Positions 22,120 through 28,939 of a stretch of DNA of 28,939 nt are shown here, piece by piece. Source of the DNA: Seison nebaliae (Eukaryota > Rotifera > Pararotatoria > Seisonacea > Seisonidae). Where the stretch lies: NCBI GenBank assembly GCA_023231475.1, contig JALJEE010002267.1, positions 1-28,939 on the forward strand, written 5' to 3'. A model generated the notes under the pieces. It was not told the DNA's origin and ran no database searches. It worked only from the letters and a program-made list of their open reading frames with translations. The position numbers were made by a program, and so were the translations under genes. Every line of letters starts with the position of its first letter. Within the stretch, counting starts at the first letter, position 1.

Positions 22120-25100
22120 ATGGGAAAGATGAAGCGAATCATGTTATCAGATTCCGGTGCCTCATCCGAACAGAGGTCAAAGAAAGATGATTCGAAGCAG
22201 ATTGAAAAGTTGCAGAATCTATGTTACCGATTGGGCGAACAAGTTGAAATTTAGTTCGCCAATAAGTAATTTGTCTATCTTCCATTCGTTTAGAGTAATC
22301 GATCGGTAGAACAGAATATACAGAAAGTGGCTGAGATAGCGTCAAATTATCAGTTAGATGATGCGGAAATCAGATCGGAAATATTGACAACTTTAATCAA
22401 TTGGTTATCCATCATTTCTAGTGAAAGTTTATTAATCAATTTTTATCTAGTGCGGTTTATTCGAAAGAGAGACGATGTTTATATTCGACTTTGATCGGTC
22501 TATTGAATATTCATTCGGAAGATTTTATCGCTGAAGTTTTTTTTATATTTCATTCCTGATAAATAATTTTCAAAAATAAGTTTGTCCAAGAATTGGGAAC
22601 TGTCCTTAAAATATCATTGAAACAACTCAATCATCAAGTGACGATGAATACTGTTTTAATTTTTATTCTGATTCATTGTTATTAAATGTGATTGAAATGT
22701 AGATATGTTTTATGGCGGATTTGGTGAATACGAATGTCATTGACGGAACGTCATTGTTGGATGTGTATAATAATTTTTTGGCGAGTGCTTTGGAAGTGAA
22801 TACGCCTCAAGTAAATTTTGAATTTTGAAATTTGAAATTTTATCAATTTCTTTTAGAAACGAAGTGATTTCTATATGGAATGTATTCTCAGATCGATCAT
22901 TTGGTGTGGTCGAGTGTTACAGAAAACGAAATTGTTCGATTTCAAAGAATTATTCGCTCAAATCGATCGATATATGAAAAATAGATCGACCGATCATTTG
23001 AAATTGTTGTCGATGTGGATCAGCGATAAACCGAATGATGTTCGATATTATCATCTATTATCATTTTATTTTCTTTCATTTATTTCAGGAATTATCATTA
23101 TTATATCGTCGAATTTTAAATTTACAACAAGGAATTCGTGATTATAATAAGAAAACGAAACGTGTGAAAGAACCATCAAATGAAGACGAAGACTCCGATT
23201 CATCATCTGATGAAGATGAAGAGGAAGATGAAGATGAGGAAGATGATTCTCAATGGATCAATAGTATCATTAATAAACCATATGAAAATCTTATGGAGAA
23301 GTTTGGGAAAGTGAAATGTCACAAATTGAATGAAATTCTTCCGCCCAAAGTCTCCGTACTCGTTGGGAAAATTCTTGAAGAAATTAACATGGACATCGAT
23401 GAGAATAGTGAGAATGTGAAAATGGAAGATTTGAGTGATTCCAATATCAGGAAATACATCTCCAAATTCTTTCCTTACCAAAAAATCCATTTTACGATTT
23501 ATGAACAAAACGATTTGGTGGGAAAAGTTTTCTATCCAGAATTGGAACATCCTGATCGATTGTTCGTCGAGAATCATATCAATGACGTTATCGATAGTTA
23601 TAATTTGGATCGAGAAGCTTGTGTGTCACAATTGCTACAATTGAAATTTGGTGGGGCTAATGAATTCGCTTCTTATTATAGTCTCATTTTGGAAGTGATC
23701 TTCCAACAAATGTTTACGATGCCTCATCTTCCATACAATTTCATCTTTTATTCTTCACTTTTGGTGGATTTATGTAACGAGAAACATTTGGAATTTCCTC
23801 CTTTCTTAGGGAAAATTACTGATCTAATTTTTGAAAAATTAAATTATTTCAATTTTATTTGTGTCAATCGATTCGCTCTCTGGTTCTCTCATCATCTCAG
23901 CAACTTCCAATACAAATGGAATTGGAATGAATGGGCTGATGTTTTGGCGGCAGAAGATGTTAATTCACCACAAATCTTATTCCTTAAAGAGACGATCAAT
24001 CGATGTATTCGATTATCATACTACAATAATATTCGAACATTTTTGCCGGAGGAATATTATGAAATCCTTCCCGAAGAACCAACTCCAATCGATGATTTCT
24101 ATGATGAGAATCAGGAATTGCGACAACATTCGGTAGTGGAATATAATATGGAAATTTCCGATTCTCTCGATGAATATCCGAACAAAAAAGAAGAATTGGA
24201 CAAATCGATGGAAGAGAATGTGCAGAAGAAGAAATCGAAAATTCCATCAGCACATCGAGCCGTTTACAATTCCACCGTTCTCGCCATCAAGAACAAAAAG
24301 AGTGTCCTGCAAATTTTAGGAGAGATTAACAAATTGTCTTCGTTCGTTAAGAATGGTTTTGTATTTATTGAAATTTCAAATTCTTTTATTTATTTTCAGT
24401 TAATGAAATTGAATTGGGTGAAGTTAAAATTAAAATTTTTGGAACGATTATGTTCCATTTGGGATCGAGATCTTTATCACACGCATATTCGGCAATTAAC
24501 AAGTTATTTTTAATTTTTAATATGTCATAATTTATTTTCAATTTTCCCAATTTCAATCAATAAATAATAATAATAATTTCATTTCACACACTTCTTTCTC
24601 TCTCTCTTTCTCTCTTTATTGAACAGATATCGAATGTGTTTCGTCGATTTGATCGGAGAAGATGAAAATAAACAAATTCAATTGTTGAATGTTCTGTTTG
24701 GAGTGTGGCGATATCATAATCAGATGGTTATGATTTTGGTAGAACGACTGGTGAAATATAAAATCGTCGATGAGAATGCTGTAATTCTTTGGATATTCTC
24801 TGAGGCGATGGAAGACGAATTGACAAAGTGATTTTTTATTTAAATAATATTTATTTTTATTCATTTATTGTTAAGAAATTGGATATGGGAAATATTATTC
24901 CAGACGATATCTCGTTCGTGGAAGAAAGTAAAAATGAATCGACAGAAATATGTGGAATTAAGAGAAAAATATTTGGAGGAGAACGTTGAAGGAATCAAAA
25001 GGGAAATGAAGGAAGATCAAGTTAATAAACAATTTAAATAATTTAAAAAATTAGAAATTTAATTTGACAGGAAATGGACGGTGCCATTGAGGATAAGGAA

Positions 25101-25448
25101 ATAAGTGATTCGATGCAAGATCAGAAAGAAATCATTCGAACTGAATTAATCAATGAGAGAATTAATTATGATGGAGGATTGATTACATTCGAAAAATTGT
25201 TCGTTATTACAATCGATCAATTTCAACGGATGTTATCCATCAAATTGATGGGGAATTCAAATATGAAATATTTGCCCTCTAACATCCGATACTATATTGA
25301 ACATTATCGTCAATTTCTTTTGGAATTCACTGAACCGATTTTGATGTCGAATGAGAAAGTAAATGGTCTCCTCACCGCATATGTCAACGACAAAAATTTG
25401 GAGGCATTAAGTCAAATTCAAAAGGACTTCGTTCTCCTCAATCATTAA
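22120..25448 (+). CDS. NCBP1: Nuclear cap-binding protein subunit 1 (CBP80)
   Basis: Large subunit of the nuclear cap-binding complex. With NCBP2 (CBP20) it binds the m7G cap of nascent transcripts and acts in splicing, 3' processing and RNA export. Exons: 22120-22242, 22294-22403, 22451-22535, 22581-22637, 22703-22810, 22857-23039, 23089-24355, 24400-24502, 24627-24827, 24876-25020 and 25071-25448; phases close to 919 residues (human 790). Matches to human run the whole length, for example [20 protein letters not shown] against [20 protein letters not shown] near residues 486-505, LSHAYSAINK against FSHSFSALAK, and VLFGVWRYHNQM against VMFEVWRNHPQM. The family's three helical MIF4G-like repeats are therefore expected. 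An acidic stretch of about 22 residues near 254-276 and a longer Lys/Glu-rich stretch before the last third account for much of the extra length. Most introns are 44-65 bp. ERG28 follows after 117 bp. Confidence 0.95.
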
Positions 25449-25555
25449 TCTCAACTATTTTAGTTTTAACAAATTTCTGTGAAATTTTCTTTTTCCAAAA
25501 AAAAACATCGATAACTTTGTGAAATTTTCTATTTTTTTTTTTGTTTTTCGATTAT

Positions 25556-25565
25556 TACTTCTCAG
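25556..25565 (+). promoter_or_regulatory. Splice-acceptor-like site directly before the ERG28 start codon
   Basis: A pyrimidine-rich run ending ttacttctcag leaves AG at 25564-25565, and the ERG28 ATG begins at the next base. A T-rich stretch from about 25531 precedes it. The 117-bp gap to the NCBP1 stop contains no AATAAA or ATTAAA. This would suit a 5' leader exon spliced to the ATG, or trans-splicing of a dicistronic transcript. Neither is shown by the sequence alone. Confidence 0.5.
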
Positions 25566-26062
25566 ATGTCGTGGTCAGATGCGTGTGTATTTAAGTGGCC
25601 GTTGTGTGAACGGACGTTACGTGCCTGGTTAATCATCGTCTCATTTATGGCGTTGGGCAATACGATCCAATGTTTCGTTAATCATTCTTTCTTATCCAAA
25701 TTATTGTACACTCGAGAGACAGATATGAGTTTATTTCATCAATTTCTAATAAGTTCTTAATAAAAATTTTTTAATAAAAAATATGGACAATTAATTAAAG
25801 TAAATGGATTACAAGCGAGAACTTATGGAATTTGGACATTGTTAGCTTCATTCGTTCGACTAATTTCCGGTATTTACATTAGGGAGAAAGGGTTTTTTTC
25901 GTCTTATCTTTCATTTAATAATTATCTCTCAGATTATATCATGTATGTTTCTTCTCTTTCATTTTGGCTTTTTTTCATTTCTTCACCGAAACTTTTTATT
26001 TTCAAACGGCAAATCTGGACGTGGCAGTTCTCGCTCCTTTGATGATTTCTAGTTCATTTTAA
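25566..26062 (+). CDS. ERG28: Ergosterol biosynthetic protein 28 homologue
   Basis: Small multi-pass ER membrane protein; in yeast, Erg28 tethers the C-4 demethylation enzymes of sterol synthesis. Exons 25566-25728, 25801-25891 and 25933-26062 give 127 residues (human 140). Matches to the human protein: LRAWLIIVSFMALGNTIQCF against LRSWLVMVSIIAMGNTLQSF, NGLQARTYGIWTLLASFVRL against NGLQARTFGIWTLLSSVIRC, and LYHVCFFSFILAFFHFFTE followed by VAVLAPLMIS in the last exon. About four hydrophobic segments are visible. Introns are 72 and 41 bp. It lies 117 bp after NCBP1 on the same strand, and its ATG abuts an acceptor-like AG. If the host is an arthropod, a lineage that cannot make sterols de novo, the protein probably has another role. 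AATAAA at 26249-26254 may end the transcript. Confidence 0.93.
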
Positions 26063-26296
26063 TTCCGTCTTTCATTTACTTCTCATCATTCTCATCAACA
26101 GGTTTAACAATTATTTTCATGACTATCGGTTATAAAAATATCCGATTTGTGACTGACAATCATGAACACCAACATTAAACTAAAAGATAATTAAACAAAA
26201 AATTTTTTTCAATTTCATTTATAAGAAAAAATAGTTTAGATAATATGAAATAAATTATATCTTTCTCATCAAATTTCTTCCACGTTTTGATTTTTA

Positions 26297-26527
26297 TTAA
26301 AAAATTTTTATTTTTCCTTTTCCCAATATTAGTGAACCACTCAAATCACGATATTTTGGTAGACAAGCCATTTTAGTACATATCGGATATCCATTGAAGC
26401 AGACACATGTGTTGCAATCAATTTTGAAAGATAATCCACTCGAATAAGCATTTCCTCGATATCGACATGTCTTTCCCAAAACAACATCCAAAAAGAGAAA
26501 TGATATTAATAAAAAACGAAAGAACAT
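26297..26527 (-). CDS. Small secreted cysteine-rich peptide, pacifastin/single-VWC-like
   Basis: A 76-residue frame from a true ATG. It begins with a strong signal peptide (MFFRFLLISFLFLDVVLG) followed by one cysteine domain: C-x16-C-N-T-C-V-C-x2-G-x3-C-T-x3-C. This fits the pacifastin light-chain pattern (Cys-Asn-x-Cys-x-Cys ... Gly ... Cys-Thr-x3-Cys) except for a longer first loop. Pacifastin domains are six-Cys serine protease inhibitors known mainly from arthropods, and a single-domain VWC protein is the main alternative. The tail after the last Cys is basic and has no further Cys. The gene converges on ERG28 (234 bp apart) and diverges from RPL29 (400 bp apart). A further 3' exon cannot be excluded. 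Confidence 0.7.
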   Translation of the reverse strand: MFFRFLLISFLFLDVVLGKTCRYRGNAYSSGLSFKIDCNTCVCFNGYPICTKMACLPKYRDLSGSLILGKGKIKIF

Positions 26528-26927
26528 TTCAAGAATTTATTAACTATTTCGGCATCTCTTTTCCTTTAATTTATATTGTTTTCAAAATAACCTTGATGAT
26601 CAAAGTACAAAAGAATTTTGAATAATAACTACTGTTTTTTAAAAGCTTTTTCTTTTCCACCTTACAAGTTCTTAGTACCATTAAATAGTTAAATTGTTTA
26701 AATATTCAATGTTGGAGTTTGGGCTATATTAAAATTATTTTAGAAATGATAAAAAATTTTATTTTAACTTTAAAACTATGGTCCATTCTTGTTTAACGAA
26801 AATTAAGGAAAAGTGTGTTGAAAAAATTCAGAAATAATTTTAAATATTTAGAATTTAAAGCTTCGATACATAGCGTGAATTAGAAGAACAATAACAGTTT
26901 CCCATTGAATAGGAACAATATAAAGAT
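26528..26927. promoter_or_regulatory. Divergent intergenic region between the pacifastin-like gene and RPL29
   Basis: This 400-bp gap must hold the promoters of both genes, which point away from each other. It is AT-rich. No clear TATA box or pyrimidine initiator is distinguishable from the background. Confidence 0.4.
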
Positions 26928-27245
26928 ATGGCGAAATCGAAGAATCATACAGCACATAATCAATGTTAATTTTATTTGCCTTTTTAAAGTTTTGATCATT
27001 GTTGATATCGGTTGTTTTGTGTATAGCTCGAAAGAATCATCGAAATGGAATTAAACGTCCAAAAAAACAACGTAAAGTTGCGTTGAAAGGAGTTATTTTT
27101 AAATTTTAATGAATATTATCAATTTCTTATTGGTTAATAATTTTCTTGATAACTTTTATAGCAATGTCCCAAATTCCTTCGGGATTTAAAGAAATCAAAG
27201 AGAGTCCAACGCTCGTTGTTGATGGAGAAGAAAGAAAAGAAATAA
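26928..27245 (+). CDS. RPL29: 60S ribosomal protein L29 (eL29)
   Basis: Basic protein of the large ribosomal subunit. Three tiny exons, 26928-26964, 27027-27091 and 27162-27245, give 61 residues. The N-terminus [20 protein letters not shown] is nearly the eL29 signature (human [20 protein letters not shown]). IKRPKKQRKVALKG (human IKKPRSQRYESLKG) and PKFLRDLKKSKR (human PKFLRNMRFAKK) follow. The length is close to yeast (59) and fly (76) and lacks the long Lys/Ala-rich tail of vertebrates. Position 18 is Asn where human has Trp. Introns are 62 and 70 bp, phases 1 and 0. A polyadenylation signal AATAAA lies at 27278-27283, 33 bp after the stop. The exons are short enough to be missed by ORF-based gene finding. 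Confidence 0.96.
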
Positions 27246-27804
27246 ATTAAATTTTTATAAGATCAAATTAATTCTTCAATAAATCGTGTAAGTCGTAATT
27301 TATTTACTTATAAAACATGTAATTAAATTACAAATATTTTATTTTTATTGTTCAATTAATCTTGTTTTTTGGCATGAAAGCAAATGCGAAAACTGTATGA
27401 AATTTGGGAAAATTTTGGAACTTATCAATGAAGAACTAAATTTGAAATATATTTTTGCAAAAAATGTTCTCTAGACATAAAGTGACAGAAAATATATTAC
27501 AAGAACCATTATCAAACGTTCATTTGAATTTCGTTTTTTTCATTCGAACGACATTTGAGAATTTCAATAAAAGCAATAAAGCACTGATACAACTTTACAA
27601 TTTTAACTAACAAACGGTGAGAAACAGTTCCCCTTTTTATAAGATAATCGGTATAATTAAATTAATTAGAAAATAAATAATTTATTAACTAATTAACATT
27701 TGGCAGTTGTTAATGGTAAATAAAGCATTATTATATAAAGCCAAGTATTATTTATGATTGTAAAGGCATAATTAGGTATTTTATTATTTTATGTGCAAAT
27801 AAAA
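27246..27804. other. 3' flank of RPL29, no gene seen
   Basis: Apart from AATAAA at 27278-27283 I see nothing supported. The stretch is AT-rich and lacks open frames of note. Confidence 0.5.
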
Positions 27805-28023
27805 GTTGAATTCCTCTCTGTAAAAGTGAAAGAAGGTGAATTTCTCTTGGAAAATTCAAAATTAGAGTAAATTCCTCTTCGAAAAACTCCTTTTGGGTGA
27901 ATTACTCTCCGAATATATTTTATAAGGTGAACAATCGAGTGAATTTCCCTCCGATTTTTGAGTGAATACAGCTCCCAAAATGCAAAACAGGGTGAATTCC
28001 TGTGGTGAAACAGGGTGAAACAG
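27805..28023 (+). repeat. Degenerate tandem repeat, about 30-bp unit beginning GTGAATT
   Basis: Units start at 27805, 27836, 27867, 27897, 27927, 27939, 27962 and 27992, with a partial copy after about 28004. Full units are 30-31 bp and shorter ones 12 and 23 bp. Each begins GTGAA or a close variant. Several continue TTCCTCTC followed by GAAAA-like sequence, and the end is often AAG or AGG. Copies differ by many bases, so the array is old. Both strands are open for long stretches only because the unit is near a multiple of three. Confidence 0.75.
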
Positions 28024-28306
28024 ACCATTGATTTATAAGTTTTATGAGGTCCAATTATCATTATTTTTAGATTCTAAAGTTTATTGTTCGTTAGTTTAGA
28101 ATTTAAACGAACAAAAGTGAAAATTTTTCGGTTGGAATTAAGTGAGGCATTTTTGAATGATTAATAAAAAAATCAAATAATGATTTGAAAAAAGACAAGA
28201 AAGTATTTTTCATTGGAAAAAGCATCGGCTATAGAAATAAATTAAAATATTGCAATATTCAATAAAATTTAGAGGACAAATGAAAAAATGAAAATCATTG
28301 TGTTGT

Positions 28307-28939
28307 TCAGACCCTTTTTTCAGTATTGTCACTTGAAGTCTGATTTTGTTCAATGTTTGTGGTTTCTGTATATTCTTTAGGTCTGACATTCGGTTCATCA
28401 ACCTTATCATACCACGAAGAATCTTCGTGATCTTCATTTGTTAAAAGGGAATATACAGTTTTTGAATTTTTCTTCATGTCATTATGCTGGATGTTTTGAG
28501 GTAATATCGTAGTAATTGTTTCATTCAATCCGGATTTTTCTAAAAATTCCGTTGATGATAACTCATCAATATTGACAGTTGTGGTAAGGGGAATTGATGG
28601 ATGAATAATGGAATTAATATATCGTTTTCCCATTCGTATCGTATGGTCGAGGGAAGAATAACTAGGAGGTGCTTCATTTATGTCATACGGCTTGTCAGCT
28701 TTCGTCAATTTTTTTTTTCGTCGAACAAAGAATAGAATGAAGCATAGAATGATAATGAAGAATAAAGTGGAAAATGTCATGACATAAGCGATTGTTTTAT
28801 ATCTTTCTTTACTTCTCACTAACTCTAATGATTCTTCTTGATTACAAAAACCTTCAGCACATTTCTCAAAAGTCTGAGCACTACTTATTGTTATCAATTC
28901 ATCTGAATCTTCATAAATCGACTGATTGTTTTTCTTATC
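28307..28939 (-). CDS. Partial single-pass membrane protein with cytoplasmic PPSY motif
   Basis: The frame is open to the right edge, so this is the 3' exon or exons of a larger gene; there is no ATG at its left limit (28897 is a TTG). Visible order: a short acidic extracellular part with two Cys (EKCAEGFCNQEE), one membrane helix (IAYVMTFSTLFFIIILCFIL), a basic anchor (FFVRRKKKLTK), and a cytoplasmic tail of about 140 residues containing EAPPSYSSL, a PPxY motif of the kind bound by WW domains of Nedd4-type ubiquitin ligases. Several Thr/Ser-rich and acidic stretches follow to a TGA at 28307-28309. Layout recalls gene B, but no residue-level similarity convinces me. Family not recognised. Confidence 0.65.
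   Translation of the reverse strand, partial: DKKNNQSIYEDSDELITISSAQTFEKCAEGFCNQEESLELVRSKERYKTIAYVMTFSTLFFIIILCFILFFVRRKKKLTKADKPYDINEAPPSYSSLDHTIRMGKRYINSIIHPSIPLTTTVNIDELSSTEFLEKSGLNETITTILPQNIQHNDMKKNSKTVYSLLTNEDHEDSSWYDKVDEPNVRPKEYTETTNIEQNQTSSDNTEKRV

Noticed and set aside
27805-28023. CRISPR-like array
   Set aside because: Units are degenerate, directly abutting and have no unique spacers. The context is eukaryotic.
27789-28061. 90-codon minus-strand frame over the minisatellite
   Set aside because: The repeat unit is about 30 bp, so one frame stays open by periodicity. The peptide shows no domain and no codon-level constraint.

Overview
The window looks like a compact, AT-rich nuclear genome of a small invertebrate. 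Introns are mostly 40-70 bp, proteins carry many Asn, His, Ser and Thr runs, and one secreted protein has a pacifastin-type cysteine pattern known mainly from arthropods. An acariform mite or similar arthropod is my best guess. That is inference; no species marker was seen.

Region 1-9.3 kb is accessory sequence. On the minus strand lie two spliced genes that appear to be paralogous type I membrane glycoproteins of an unrecognised family. Gene C (4185 down to at least 2917) very likely continues into a Thr-coding exon that reads as a (TTG)n microsatellite at 1-272. Gene B (7770-6067) is complete in 8 exons: a weak signal segment, a four-Cys ectodomain, a Thr-rich stalk, one membrane segment and an acidic tail. 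The proposed last intron of gene C holds a BEL/Pao retroelement fossil with a 217-bp MITE nested in it (71-bp inverted repeats, 9-bp target duplication). A foldback element lies in another intron, a Tc1-like terminus and second foldback lie between the genes, and a dead LINE lies beyond gene B.

Region 11.1-21.0 kb holds one large plus-strand gene for a RhoGAP of about 2665 residues in the ARHGAP12/15/27 style: degenerate WW, PH, then RhoGAP. A single 4.6-kb exon of low-complexity sequence is inserted between PH and GAP.

Region 22.1-28.9 kb is dense with housekeeping genes. NCBP1 (cap-binding CBP80, 11 exons) is followed after 117 bp by ERG28 (3 exons), whose ATG abuts a splice-acceptor-like site. 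Then come a minus-strand pacifastin-like secreted peptide, RPL29 (3 very short exons), a degenerate 30-bp minisatellite, and the 3' part of a minus-strand membrane protein with a PPSY motif that runs off the right edge.

Exon models were built by hand from reading frame, GT..AG sites, phase and recalled family sequences. No RNA evidence or database search was available.
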